The position numbers and the translations under genes are program-made. From contig ML978193.1 of assembly GCA_010015745.1 (NCBI GenBank), positions 124,001 through 188,000 of the forward strand: DNA of 64,000 bases, given 5' to 3'. The notes under the pieces are model-generated. The model ran no database searches and had not been told where the DNA came from. It saw only the letters and a program-made list of their open reading frames with translations. This DNA is from Setomelanomma holmii. Lineage: Eukaryota; Ascomycota; Dothideomycetes; Pleosporales; Phaeosphaeriaceae. This document shows positions 42,021-54,372 of this stretch, piece by piece; positions within the stretch are counted from its first letter, which is position 1, and each line of letters starts with the position of its first letter.

Positions 42021-45000
42021 ATGACGTCCAGACCGCCCTCTGCTATCACCTATGGCAACCAGACCAATAGCAACGCGATACGTTCGAGCCCTCACCAGCA
42101 CGACACCGCTGGTCTGCAGGAGAAGTCGTACAACATCACATCGCTCGTTCAGGTCCTAATCTTCTCCATTGTACCTTTTACTGAAATTATTGCTACGTCG
42201 TTGCGGTGCAATTGCAGGGCAAGCAGGCAGTAAACATACACATTCCAGATGCATAGGCCGATGGGAAGGGAAGGTGCTTCGTCACCAGGCCCTACACATT
42301 TCTCGCCCCAGCAGATGAGTGAGAGCTTTAGTCGATGCATTCCTAGCTACCATACTGACTATCGGTAGAAAGCTACTTAGAAGACCTTCGCACCAACCGC
42401 CCAGCTCGTCCTACTGGAGCTCGTCCTGCACCCGCACACTTCAACACCTGGTCCAGCAGATCAGGACCTCGACAGTGTGATTCCGCCGCTATATCGCCGC
42501 TGCAGCGTACCTTCACCGATCCGGTCGCCGATGTCGATGTCCGCCCGTCGACTTCACATGAGCCCAAGACCCATACCCGAAGGTCGTCCAATATGAGCAT
42601 AGATGAGGTCATCAAGAGTGCGGGCCGGGCTTTGGTGCAACCTCCACGTGGTCGGGATGTGTCTACTTCTTCTGCATCACGCTCGCGGACACCGAGTGTG
42701 CAATACCGTGAAAGCGAGCACCGGCAGGCGGAACAGGATGAGGCACGGGCTGTACGGATAGCAATGGAGGAGCTCGAGCTGGCACAAGAAGAGAAGCTGT
42801 TCGAGGCTGCACGCGACGAGGCCGCTGAGCTAGTCTACAAGCATCGAAATCCCAATGCACCGGGCACTGGTCCCAACGCGCCGTACGCCTATCCTGGACT
42901 TGCGAGGAAGGGCAGCACACAGAGGAGTCGGAGTGTGGAGCCAAAAGAACAGGACCTGCAAAGAACGAATTCGAAGCTGAGGAAGAGACATTCAATGACG
43001 AGTGCGAACTCAGGCTCGAGGAGTAGCAGCTTGCAGAGCAATGGAGACAATGGTGGCTCGGATGCATCAACGAAGGAGGCCGGTATGAACAATCCACCCA
43101 CAGCAACGATGTTCGAGGCAAGTTCCAAAAGCGAAGCGGCATCGAGCTTGAAGAAAGCTATCTCGGACTTGCCAGACTTCAGAGGTAGAAGGATGAGCAG
43201 CGGCTCACGGCGAAAAGCTAGTGGCAGCCTCTTCAACAACCCCAACGACCAGATCTATGAAGAACCAGAAGAGGAGACACCTGTAGCACCCGCCCCCACA
43301 CCTGCTGCGGCTGAGCCTCCAAAGCCTGAGAAGCTGCCACTGGGCATGCGACGCAACCCCTTCATGCGTTTCCAGTCCATCAAAGGCAACCCAATGACGA
43401 GGTCGAACACCGATCCTGTCCTGGCCACGAACAGATTTGATCGCTACGAGATTCAAAAGAATCCACCCACTCAATCCCGCAACGCTGCCTACACCTTAAA
43501 CACCGCACTGCCAAAGCCGGCAGAGGATAGCAAATCGAACTCTGAGAACGAACCTGAAGTCAAGATGAAGGATGGCAAAGAGATACGTAGCGAAGACCTT
43601 CGTGCTGCTACTGGCTTCCGTCTGAGAGACCGCAGTCCCAAGCTCCCTACTCCGACGATGGTCTCCGATAGCCCTGGCCGGCCAATCGTATCGTTCAAGC
43701 AAGGCTTCAACGAGATCGAACTAAAGGAGGATATATATGGTTCTACGGAAGCGACGCCTCGTCCTCTCAACCAAGTGACTCCTGGCCGTCCGTTGTCTCA
43801 TGCGGTTACTGCCCCTGCGGTGCCTACAATAAAGACCATGGAAGAGAGGCCGAAGGAAGCGGGAGCCATGCCCCTAGTGCCACAGATCAGCGTATCACCA
43901 AGCCCCGCAGCTCCTTCAGCGAGGTTCAACCGACCTGAGAAGCCTACTGTAAACGCTCACGACTCGCCAGCCAGATCACTTCCCAAAACCTCGCCACAGA
44001 AAAGCAATTCCCCATACGATTTACCTTCGCCATCAGTACCTGCGATGAACGTCTATCAAGCACCGTCTTTGAACTCCAAGCCAGCTTCCACCACACCTAT
44101 CCCCACAATATCCGTCTCTGAGACCCCTTCGATATCGGTTAGTGGCACGAGCGCACGCGGCAGCGGAAGGGGAGTGAAGGTGCCCTCGATTGGAGTCACA
44201 CCACCAATTCCCAGCATATCCGTCAGCGAATCTCCTGCTCCAAGCAGAGGACGCGAGGCCAAGGTGCCATCAATTTCCGTCACTCCAGAGATACCCATCA
44301 TTTCAGTCAATAAGCCACCCGCAGCTCGAGTTCACAAGGCCAATGCACCCTCAATATCAGTTACGCCATCCATGCCTTCTATCAGCGTGAATGGCTCAGG
44401 CGGCTCGACACGTCCACTGCCCGACCCTAAGAACCATGCCTCTAAGCCGTTTGGCCGCGCCGGGCCTACCAATAACCGTACACACTGGACTCCGACAACG
44501 AACGTTCGCAGTGGGGCTCTCTGTACACAATGTGCGTTACCCATTGCTGGACGTATCGTCTCTGCAGCTGGTTCGCGCTTCCACCCAGAATGTTTCGTCT
44601 GCTATCAGTGTGGTGAGCACCTAGAGTGTGTCGCCTTCTACCCTGAGCCAGACAATAAGCATGCAGAACGTAAGGAGCGTATTCGAGCTCGCCAGCGGGG
44701 CGAAGACATTGTTTTCCTGCCCACCCATCCTACACCACATGACATGGCTCGTCTAGAGCACGAAGATGGCACCGATGAGTCTCAGCGGTTCTTCTGCCAT
44801 CTCGACTTCCACGAGATGTTCTCGCCCCGTTGCAAGTCTTGTAAGACACCTATCGAGGGAGAGGTCATTGTGGCTTGTGGTGCGGAGTGGCATGCTGGCC
44901 ACTTCTTCTGCGCTCAATGTGGTGATCCGTTTGACTCCAGCACGCCATTCGTCGAGAAAGATGGATATGCTTGGTGTGTCAATTGCCATACACATCGCTA

Positions 45001-45250
45001 CAGCACAAAGTGTAAAAAGTGTCGCAAGCCTGTCACCGACACTGTCGTTAAGGCCCTCGGAGCGGAGTGGCACATGGGATGCTTCTGTTGTATGGCAAGT
45101 TCACACCCCAAAATTGGCATCTATAACATGGATGAGGCTAATGCAGCATAGGAGTGTTCGGGTCCCTTCCAGGATGGCCGTTACTTCCTTCGTGGAGACT
45201 CTCAGGACCCGGTCTGCGTCAAGTGCGAAGAGAGAAGACTCAAAGCTTGA
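42021..45250 (+). CDS. Paxillin-like protein with three LIM domains
   Basis: Four exons: 42021-42127, 42257-42318, 42369-45094, 45152-45250 (introns of 129, 50 and 57 nt), 997 aa. The last intron is GC-AG (ATG|GCAAGT...GCATAG|GAG); without it the third LIM domain is cut after 'CFCCM'. The N-terminal 770 residues are disordered, with 'HFSPQQMKSYLEDLRTNRPARP' created by the second join, a helical 'RIAMEELELAQEEKLFEAARDEAAELVYKHR', and an ISVS repeat tract. LIM1 starts near residue 775 (CTQC...HPECFVCYQCG, with a long insert), LIM2 near 878 (CKSC...WHAGHFFCAQCG), LIM3 near 937 (CKKC...WHMGCFCCMECSGPF). Related yeast proteins (Pxl1) act at the bud neck or cytokinetic ring and in Rho signalling; that role here is inference. 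The donor of the first intron (42128) is the least sure splice site. Confidence 0.9.
44095..44402 (+). repeat. Degenerate ISVS-type tandem repeats in the LIM protein
   Basis: Four copies of a unit of about 27-34 residues with consensus IPxISVxxxPAxxxxxAxxPSISVTP, for example 'IPSISVSESPAP' and 'IPIISVNKPPAA'. The last two intervals are about 81 nt, the first about 102. It lies in the disordered linker before the LIM domains. Confidence 0.75.
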
Positions 45251-45990
45251 GCACTACCTTAATCATCCGATCAGCCGAAGAGCTTGCCTTTGTCGACTAC
45301 CTGAAAGGGATGTACAATGGAATGAAATGTAGTAGGAGTCATGTTGCGTACCCACTGCTTCATATCATTTCTACTCTTGCGTCCTGCGTCAGAAACGAAA
45401 AGCATGCGCTGGTAGTCGGGAGTTTGTTTGAATTCGTCATTTTTTGCATGAGGTTAGGCATGGAAGGCGCTGTTGGGCCTTATGGCAGCATACACTGTGG
45501 TTTGGTCAATTATAGCATATTCGACAAGTCGAACCCCACAAGATTATCTGGTACAATTGTGAAACGAGTGTAGATGCAGAGTATATTCCTTGAATGAGCA
45601 TCAGCCCGAAGACTTGGATATTCGACCGAGCACCGACCAACGGGGTGTCGCCCGACTACCGCCCGTTGCCCATGCCAACGCACCACCACGGCTGGGCGCA
45701 GAAGCCAGCTCCCACATCAGCCCAGTGGGTCTAGCCATTGATTGACGTCTGCCATACATTTGGTAAACCATACGGCTATCTTTGGATCTCTGAGATATAC
45801 TCTCACCTTCAATCGTAAGACACAATCGGACGCGGCCTTATCTCCGTACTGACGTTTTGTTTACAGCCCTCTCGAGACTTCACCGCAATCGGTACCAGCG
45901 ACTCGGCCCAGTACTACACCGCAACATTCCACACTCCGCGCAAGGCGGCGCATACATTCCAAGTGAACCTCCAAGACCATATCCTCCAAC
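45251..45990. other. Intergenic, no gene seen
   Basis: Short frames only. The last 140 bases overlap a frame on + (45857-46273) that runs into the next gene in another phase and is best taken as a shadow. Confidence 0.4.
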
Positions 45991-46812
45991 ATGCGACCTT
46001 ACCTCGCGCCAATCCTCCTCGCGCCTCTCACAGCCCTCGCGGCACCCGACGCCTTTGCGCCATTTGAACCCGCAGCGGTCGCTCAACTCGAACAACTCCC
46101 AACGACAGACAACACCACCATTCTCGAGAATGACAGTAACACCCCAATCGAACTCCTCCGGCGCCAAAACAACGCCTGCGCAACAAACTACTACGCCTGT
46201 TCCGCCCTCGGCGCCCCAGGCCTCTGCTGCCCACGAACCGCAATCTGCACCTCCGACACTGCACGAAACGTAGCATGCTGTCCCCAAGGCGCCGTCTGCA
46301 CCGGGGCCCTCGGGACCGCCATCGCCACCGGCTCACCAGTTACCACCACCACTAGCAGTCCAACATTCGTCCTCGCAAGCACCACCAACACTGGGTCCTT
46401 TATACAAGTCACCACCGTCCCGAATGCAGCAGGCAGATCAACGGTACAAAACGCCTTCTACCCCTTCCCCTACATCGCGACTACTTACATCAACGCAGCG
46501 TCCTGCAGCGCCGCTTACACGTCTTGCCAGAGCGATGCGAGCGCTTGCACGACTGCGCTAGCGAATGGCGCGCAAGGCGTCACGGTGTCTGCGCCGAATG
46601 GGGGTGTCACGTTTACGGCGATCCCGAGTGTGGGGCTGGCGAGCGCGCAGAGTATTTGTGCGAGCTTGAGCAGTCAGGCGTGTTATGGGCTGCAGGTTGA
46701 GGCGTGTAGGAGCTTTGATGGCGCAGGCGCGGCGCCAACGGGGAGGTGTGCTGGGTTGGGGATGGTTGGGGCGGGGGTTGTTGTGGGTGTTGCGGGTGGA
46801 ATGCTGCGGTGA
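45991..46812 (+). CDS. Secreted Cys-rich protein, probably GPI-anchored
   Basis: A single exon of 273 aa. Residues 1-19 (MRPYLAPILLAPLTALAAP) form a signal peptide. 'ELLRRQ' near residue 57 is a Kex2-type dibasic site, so a propeptide may be removed. A compact Cys-rich block follows ('CATNYYACSALGAPGLCCPRTAICTSD...NVACCPQGAVC'), then a Thr/Ser-rich stretch for O-glycosylation and a second Cys-containing domain ('CSAAYTSCQSDASACTTAL', 'CASLSSQACYGLQVEAC'). The C-terminus is short and hydrophobic (GLGMVGAGVVVGVAGGMLR) after small residues, as for GPI attachment. Such proteins are common at ascomycete cell surfaces and mostly lack a known function. Confidence 0.85.
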   Translation: MRPYLAPILLAPLTALAAPDAFAPFEPAAVAQLEQLPTTDNTTILENDSNTPIELLRRQNNACATNYYACSALGAPGLCCPRTAICTSDTARNVACCPQGAVCTGALGTAIATGSPVTTTTSSPTFVLASTTNTGSFIQVTTVPNAAGRSTVQNAFYPFPYIATTYINAASCSAAYTSCQSDASACTTALANGAQGVTVSAPNGGVTFTAIPSVGLASAQSICASLSSQACYGLQVEACRSFDGAGAAPTGRCAGLGMVGAGVVVGVAGGMLR

Positions 46813-47608
46813 TGAGAACAGATTTGGGATATCGATGGGTCTTGCTTCCTATGTGAATAATATGGAGGGTTTCTTTTGATGGCTGGGATGATCAGGTCAT
46901 GGGATTTGGCTTATGATCTTTCTGGAAGAGCTTTTGCATATACTGGAGTCTTTTAGGTTCGGAGTCTGGAGACTGAGAGAAATGATACGACTCCAATGCT
47001 ATATATGTCATCTCTGAGTCTGCAGAACATGTCGCCTCGAAATCCTATCTTTGAGTATATTTTCGATGTCAGTGGGCTGTGATGGCAGCAATGTTAATAA
47101 CGACACCGTAGCAATTCTCACTTTGAAGACTTCTAATCTCAACATCTATTCACAAAAGGTAGACTCCAAAGTGACGTGTAAGCACATCATGTCCCTTGTC
47201 TTAGAAGTGTTCGGTCAAACCTATGCAACACTTCTGGAACTGGCAGTTACAGCAGGCGTATTAGGTCCAGACTAGTGTCGAGATCGTATGGTATACTTTT
47301 GATTCGCATATGTAAGATTCTGTGATAGTCCATTTTAAGCCTGACCCGAGGTACAAATGAGAAACTGATATAGGCTATGTCCACTAGATGGTAACCAAGT
47401 ATGAAAGATCCGTCAAAACACAATGGGTATATGGGTATGTCCAAACCTGAACTCCAAGCATATGCTCGGGTATGATAGTATGTCGACGCTCTCGCGATGT
47501 CAGCGACTCGGAAGCCGCCAGTTTCGAGAGCATATGTATGCCGTTTGCTGAGATATATAGTGTGAGATGTCGTTCATGTTGTGCTCAGAAGGGCGCCGAA
47601 AAGCGTTC
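46813..47608. other. Convergent intergenic region
   Basis: Lies between the stops of the Cys-rich protein gene (+) and the F-box gene (-), so it holds two 3' ends and no promoter need be expected. AT-rich near 46900-47300; no gene seen. Confidence 0.45.
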
Positions 47609-49262
47609 CTAGCAGCCGCCGTCGCTCTCGTCATAGTCCTCGAGGTCAGGCTCATCGACTGCCCAAAGGATGAAAGGTCCGTTGTAATCATTCTGCCACG
47701 TGTCAGTACTCAAAAGTCCATAGACTTTGTGTTCATGTTATACTTACATTGAAGTTCACAGTCTCCGAAGCATACCACCATCGACCCAAGATGATACGAC
47801 CTCCGGGCAGTACAACACCTTCGTACGCCCAAAGGTTGTCTTGCTCGACCTGGTCGAAATCATCCATGAAGTGCTTCATGAAAGTGATGCGCTGCCAGCC
47901 TGGTATACCGCACTGTTCAGGAAGAGGGTTGAGCCAGCCAATAGCGTTGAAATCATCGTCTAAATCCACGCCTGTGCCGGTGAACTGCACGTTGTCCTGT
48001 GTTGGGTCTGGTTTGGGTTTGTTTCGAGCCTGAGCTGTTGGCGCCACGGGGATCGTGTTTCGAAGCGAGTGAAGGCACTTCTCAAAGATCTCAGGCCACC
48101 GAAGCTGAGAACCTTCCACAAAATCGAGTTCGAGCGACTTGATGTTGTCAGTATTTGGCGGCGCAAAGCTTGGAAAATTGCTCACCTGGATCTTGCCTTC
48201 GTCGACATTCTTATCAGACAAGAACACATCACCGACCTGGTCCGCTGACAGCTTTCGGAGCTTGGCGACCTCATTAGCCTCAAGAAAAGCATAAGTGCCC
48301 TTCCAATGGTTACCCAGCGCATAAGCTCCCTTGCGCAAAGGCTCCTGCCATGCCGAGGGCTTTTGCTTCGGAGTGAGCTCCTCCATGGCGCCGAAAAGCG
48401 ACGCAACTTCTTCGTTCATCATGTGATGTCGGAAGAAGTGCATACAGTGTAACATCCACTCCATGTTCACATCGGTGAAGCCCTGGCCTCCATACAGCGG
48501 AGCACTGTTGGTAGCCAGATAGACGACCCGCTGTGACTCTTCGACAGCGAAGAGGTTGTGCTTCAAATCCTCAAGCTGGAACAAGAAGTGTGAGCACATC
48601 AGCTTGATGGCAGCAAGTAGTCGGTTAACGTGAGCGGGTTCTTTGCGGCCAAGCCGTGGCGCGCGTCGGTTGTTCAAGAGGATCTTGGAATTCAGAACGA
48701 ACCTCAAGAGGAGCGTCTGGTTCATGCACCACGGGCGACCATGCTCATCTACCTCGACGCGGCCGCGGAAGCTATCTACATACTGTAAGCCGCTGGTTAG
48801 GCTTGTGAGCCTTCGCTTTGATCCATGTGCTACAATGTAATCACACGTTCATGAAGAGAACTTACCGACAATGAGTTCCAGCAGCACCCGCAAAACATCC
48901 TGCTCACGACTCTTGTGCCCGCGGAAGAAGTCACATCCCGTTCCGCGGCGGAGTTGCTTTGTGCGCCGCTGATACGACTTCTTCAACTCCTTGTTCGACG
49001 GTCCGTCCTGGAAGGCGAACTTCTCACGGAATCTCGCGCGCCAAAAAGAGCCCCAATCGCCATCGACGGCATCGTTCGTCTTCCGACATATCAAGCGGAA
49101 GTTGGCAAGGTCCTTGTCTGATTCGAGGTATCGGGCAATGGCTTGATTGAGCTATGAGTGTTCGTTAGAGGATGCATTGTCCATCTGCATAATGGTGATC
49201 TTACGTACCTCAATAGGAGTGGTGTTGAAGGCCGTAGTCGGAGAGGGAGGATCGTGAGCCAT
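47609..49262 (-). CDS. F-box protein
   Basis: Four exons: 49262-49209, 49151-48866, 48829-47748, 47692-47609 (introns of 57, 36 and 55 nt), 501 aa. The N-terminus 'TPIELNQAIARYLESDKDLANFRLICRKTND' is an F-box, the Skp1-binding module of SCF ubiquitin ligases. The rest is a fungal-specific domain of unknown fold, with the conserved C-terminal block 'GWLNPLPEQCGIPGWQRITFMKHFMDD...LWAYEGVVLPGGRIILGRWWYASE' continuing across the last join into 'NFNNDYNGPFILWAVDEP'. The C-terminus is acidic. The expected role is a substrate adaptor; the substrate is unknown. The second intron is only 36 nt but has strong GTAAGT and TTGTAG ends, and the join 'LELIVAHGSKRRLTSLTSG' is needed for the frame. Confidence 0.88.
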
Positions 49263-50311
49263 GATTCAGGGATCCTGTATTTCAGACCGAGAAGATGCAG
49301 TGCTATGATCGACGAACCAATATCCGAATTGAGAGCCAGTCAAGTAGCAGGTGGATGGAGCTGCAGCAGAGGATCCGAGAAGTAATATACTGGTTCGATA
49401 CTCCTTAGCCAACTCTTGGTGAGAGAGCACCTGTATCGCCCCCAAGCCGCAGTGAAGGCCGTCGGAACTCGTAGCGTCGGCGCTTGCAAGTTCGAACTCA
49501 ACGTGAAGGTGGGATGCTGCCTAATGCGTGCGCCGCTCCCCACGTCTAGGCCCTGAGGTCCTTGGTGCAAACGATGCAGCGAAGCTGCAAGCTCGACGAA
49601 CGCTCCGGGAGTTTTTGCGTACGGTGATTGCCGCGTCTAGAGTGTCGTTTGAGAGCTGCTTGATGTGAATGCAGAGTGGAGTGGTGGCTACCATATATGC
49701 AGAGCGCTCGGCTGTGGCAAGAGCATCCAAGAAAGTACGCATGAGCGTTGAGATCGAGAGCGAGAGCGAGGAAGAAGTTCGACAGCGAGTCCCTCGTATG
49801 CTGTCAGTTTGGGAAGATGCTGTTGCTTCTGGTGGTTGGATGTAGTTGCTCTTCATTGTTGTGTTGATATTCGCCAGGAAGGTGTCACCAATGACGAGCA
49901 CGGCAACCTCGAGCTTTCGAGCTTGCCAGTCTTGACAAAGGCCGTATCTGAAACACACTGTTGGGCTTCGCGAGCTTTGCACAGAGACATTGAGACACGA
50001 TGAAAATTACGTGAAGTCATAGTAGAAGGCGAGTACAACATTCTGATTTTGGAGATACTGAGATCATACATACTTCCAGATCAAGTGCTGTTAGCAAGCT
50101 AACCATCGGTCTGCCACAACCCCAGCATTAGTCCTTTCCTCGATCCTGACTGTATTTAGCCCACTATCAGGCACCCTGACCCGCCTGCTCGGACGCGACG
50201 CAGGCCTATTCGCGTATAGCTGCACACTGTCCAAGCTCAGGCGCTCGGTCAAATGAGAGCGCGGCGTTCAAAATCCACAGGATAGTGGACTCTGTCTAGC
50301 CTCAGGCCTGC
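49263..50311. other. Intergenic, no gene supported
   Basis: A 153-codon minus-strand frame (49982-49521) starts abruptly, has no motif, and its longer Ser/Arg stretches look like composition. No good splice partner was found. Confidence 0.4.
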
Positions 50312-52115
50312 TTAGATCAACGGAATGCCACCGACCACTGCTGCTCCCGCCACCCAGTAGCTGCCCCTGCTGACCTTCCAACGCTTGATGCCCCTACTAT
50401 TGCTTGAGCTAGGCGTGGGGGCACTTCCGGTCGGGCTTCCACTGGCACCACTGCTCGAAGCCCGGCGGACATCGTTGACGCCGCTGCCATCCGTCTTTGT
50501 GATGACGTAGATTTCGCCAGTAGAGTCAGAAGACATGTACAATCGCCCCTGACTATCCCAGGCTAATCCTACAGGGCGGAAGCAATTGGTTGGACATCTT
50601 GTCAGGTCAGGGTTGGAGACAATGTCTGCAGCCGCGGTTGTGCTGTTTGCTGGAGCTCTTGGTTGACCATTGCCGTCAAATTCGACAAAGCTTAGCTTGT
50701 AACCAATGGGTAATTGTCGGTTCCTATGCTCATGTTAGCAAAGATAAATCAAGAGGCCGACAAGCTCTCGCGAGGCTGGGAAGCTCGAAACAGGCCTGAG
50801 CTTTCCAGTGTCACAGCACAACAGCTCCTTCAGATGGCTACTCCAACTTTCGACTACACCAAGGGCTCGGTGCCTTCACCACGCTGAACAGTTATTCTGA
50901 GATCCCTTGATGCTGTGCGAGTGTCGTGGTGCAGTTGTGCTGCTGCCCACCATGATCTCACTTCCAAATTTCCTAAGCCTCGCGAGAGAAGAGAGAAGAC
51001 ATACCAAGATCCATGCATAGTGACCCATGCGCCCGTGCCGTTGGTGTTGAACTTGATGTCGAGTGGAGCCATATGTGCGTTGAAAGTGATTCTGGGAGCA
51101 ATACGGTCTTGTTGACAGACGTCGTCGTTCACGGTGGCGTTCTGGGTGCCGATCGCGAAGTTGGTTCCCGTCCGCAGGCCAGTATTGTCCGGAATCTCAG
51201 ATACATTCCATGCAGCAAAGCAGCTAGGGTAGCCGTAATTCTCGCCCTGGACGTTAGCCCCGGAACCGTTGAGATATCCATGAAAGTTCAGCTCTTCTCC
51301 AGGGTTGTTCTGGTTGATAGTTTGACCATCTCTCTGGATGTTGTCTACGCTGTTCTCGACGGAGTAGATTGCGCCGGTGACGGGGTCTTCAGCTACGCCA
51401 ACAGAGTTGCGCAGGCCCCAACCGAGTAGAAGACCGTCTCGCGCGTGTTGGTATGCGGAATCAGTGATATTGCTGATGTTGAAAGCCTTGATCGTAGATA
51501 CTCCAGTCGTAACGTCCACAGTCTGGGGGTCGATGTTGCCAACACTACCGCGACTGACCAGGAGCAACGAGGGTTCCTTCGCTGAGAGTAGAAGTGTGCG
51601 GGTGGTGTGGCCTTCGTCATCGCCCATGCCCTCAACTATATCTCTTGACTCGCCAGACACTCGGCCTTGTTGAGCATCATATGTCCAAGCATACACATTG
51701 CTGTGCGAGGAGGCGTATAGAGTACGGCCATCTTGCGAGAGCGCGATGCCATGATTGAGCTAGTCAAGTTAGTTATAGCAAAGGTCATAATCACAATTGA
51801 CCTCACCCCATCATCGTCGACAACCACTTGCGTAGGACTATTCTGCCTGACACACGCCCCATCACCACTCAGTGGCAACCTGCTGATGCCATGACCCTGC
51901 TCAACCACCAGCAGCCCACCTGCCGAATCGAACTGGATGCCGCGCGGATCCCGCAGATTATTCGCAACAACCTGGACACGGAATCCTGGCGCCACAGACG
52001 GGGCTCCATGTGCGGGGGCAATGGAGCTTGGGCACGCTGCCGCTGTTGACGAGGTGCTCTGCGCTCTAGCGGTCAGCACCACGGAAGCGAGGCCGAGTAA
52101 GTGTTTTAGCGCCAT
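50312..52115 (-). CDS. Secreted PQQ-dependent sugar dehydrogenase-like protein (AA12-like)
   Basis: Three exons: 52115-51807, 51759-51005, 50723-50312 (introns of 47 and 281 nt), 491 aa. A signal peptide (MALKHLLGLASVVLTARAQS) leads into a six-bladed propeller of the glucose/sorbosone dehydrogenase type: 'NNLRDPRGIQFDSAGGLLVVEQGHGI', 'LNHGIALSQDGRTLYASS', 'GWGLRNSVGVAEDPVTGAIYSVENSVDNI', 'GEELNFHGYLN', 'ENYGYPSCFAAW', 'PLDIKFNTNGTGAWVTMHGSWNRQLPIGYKL', 'CFRPVGLAWDSQGRLYMSSDSTGEIY'. The His, Arg and Asn positions typical of PQQ binding appear in these blocks. The C-terminus is Ser/Gly/Pro-rich and ends in a short hydrophobic tail, so a GPI anchor is likely. Fungal AA12 enzymes oxidise sugars outside the cell and can feed electrons to lytic polysaccharide monooxygenases; the substrate here is not known. 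Confidence 0.9.
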
Positions 52116-54372
52116 CGCGAGCTGAGCGATATGTGAGTGGCCGAGGGCGTATGCGAGGTGGGGTAAGCAAGCTGAAATGTTGGTACTGGTACGGTCGAGA
52201 ACGGCTATGCAGGTACAGATGAAGCTTAGAGTACTTCAAGGGAGGTGACACGGATGGACCGTTTGTTTGCGCCAAACATTGAGGGTTTGCCACCATTGGA
52301 ACTTCTGCTTCGAGCTCAAACGGCAGAAACAGATGTCACATATACCTCCTGACTACCCCTCAGTGGCAATTGCCCTTGAATGAGGCAGCTGCCACCTGCT
52401 GACATTGTCGTCGTGGTCGTGCATTTCTCAAGGAGATCCGGTTGCTTGGCGACGTCATACATCTGGGCGCGCAACAACCACCGCGAGGGCATCTCAGACT
52501 TTTGCAGTTTCAAGGCCTTCAACGTCTTCATTGGCGAGGACTTTTATACCGGTAGTCTGTATCGCATCCTGGTATGACATGCAGCCGACAGACGTCGGGT
52601 TGACGAGCCGAGGCGTGACGGAAGAAGGCTGTATACCTTCACGCGCGTGGTCAGCGCGTTGGGAAGGTGAATCGACAAAATGGTGTAAACACTGGTAAGC
52701 CAAGACATGGGAATCTTTGCTTCTTTAGCGCTTCGTCAGCGAGCGGGGAAACAGGAATATGCATATGTATGACAGTGCGCGCAATCTGCAGTTTGCAAAT
52801 CGTACGAGCGGCTCGATAACTTCGGCGCCATGTCTGCGACTTGTGAGGCTGTGCTCGCGTGGTTTTTGGTACTTATTCCCGCCAGAATTTCAACCATTGC
52901 AGCTGGGCAAGAAGTAAGGCCGAAGTTCAGCACCGACATCCACAATCGCATTTGTAATCTATCCTAGCTCCGGTGGTTGTGCTTCATGGAGCATGATGTT
53001 GAGGCTACAGTAATGGTCACCGTCTCATTAACACTTGGCTCCTCAGAAATGCGTATGCTGCGTATCGCACTCTTCGAACATGGGCTCTGTTGAGTAATAT
53101 ATTAGAGTCATTCGCTTATTCATTGAGAGCGAAGAAAGTTGACAAAAGAGCGATCATGGCGATATTCATGTTACATCGTGGTAGGAAGAACGTACCCAAG
53201 GACGGACGGCATGGTAATTGCTTGAGCATATTTCATCACGGGATTAGCATAGACAGCACGGATAAGACAAAGGCCGTCCCGAGCACCTTCGCCATTGTTG
53301 TGGGCGCCAAACGGCTGCTAGCAGACGTCGTGGAAAGTTAATGTGAAGATCACGCAGTAGCGGGGTGTGATTCGGTTAAGGATGGGCAGTAGTTCATTTA
53401 GCTGCAACGGCTTCCGGTAGATCATGGCAGACTGATGGGAACCAACCAGGTTGACAAGTATTGGATATCAATTTGAGATATGTGTCCGACATGGTGTCAA
53501 TGGATGAAGAAGGTGTTGACAAGGTACCGGGTGTTTGCGACGGCAGCGAAGATCATCCATCGAACCAGGCTCTATATCGATGCCCAATAAGCCCGTTGCG
53601 GAAGTTTGATGCTTCGGGCCAGACTCTTCCATGCAAACTTCACAGTGCACGGTCGCGTGGACCAAGGGAACCGTCATTAAAACATATTCAAAGTTTGTGT
53701 ATTCGCGTCTCGAAGGACTGTAAAGTGCCGGCCGTCAAGTAATCGATGCAGATTTTTGAGCGCGCCCCATGGTTATTCAAATGAAGATCAAGGAACAGAA
53801 AAGGACAACAGTACCGAAGAACCCATCCGCTTTTGTACATGATCCGGCATGACTCCGTGATGCTAGGAACCATGGCTCGCATACTGCGCAGCCTATGTTC
53901 CTTGGTGAACCAACGCGGTGGTGATATTATATGCCTGCAAAACGCCGCTTTCTTTGACTGAACAAAAACCCAATGGACTGCGTAACCGCGTCCCTCCTCT
54001 TTTTCCGCGTTTATCCTGGCTGGGAGATGCTGCATCCTATGCAAAGAAAATGAGGACATGCAAACTCGCTTCAAATGCAACACACGGGCTTGGCCTAGAA
54101 GCCAATGGCGGCTGAGAATACAGGGTGATGAATCCTGAGAAGCTATCGATCCTCGCTCGAACGCTTCGATCCAAAGTGAAATTATCCAGAAGAAATCTTG
54201 TGTTTCCGCCCAAACTTTTCCTGGGTATCATGACCTAGCCAGGGTCATCCTTCTATGATTCGGTCGACCATCCTGAATCAGTCATCTGATGTCGTCGCCA
54301 ACCTCCATTACATCGTCGTAGCTTAGTGTACATAACCGTCATTCGTTGCGTTTTCGCCGCCAGGTCCGTGTA
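52116..54372. other. Intergenic, no gene supported
   Basis: About 2.25 kb. Frames on both strands reach at most 131 codons (54083-53688, -) and have no motif. The right end is the 3' flank of the large minus-strand gene. Confidence 0.4.

Noticed and set aside
49521..49982. 153-codon minus-strand frame
   Set aside because: No motif, no plausible start context, and no splice partner.
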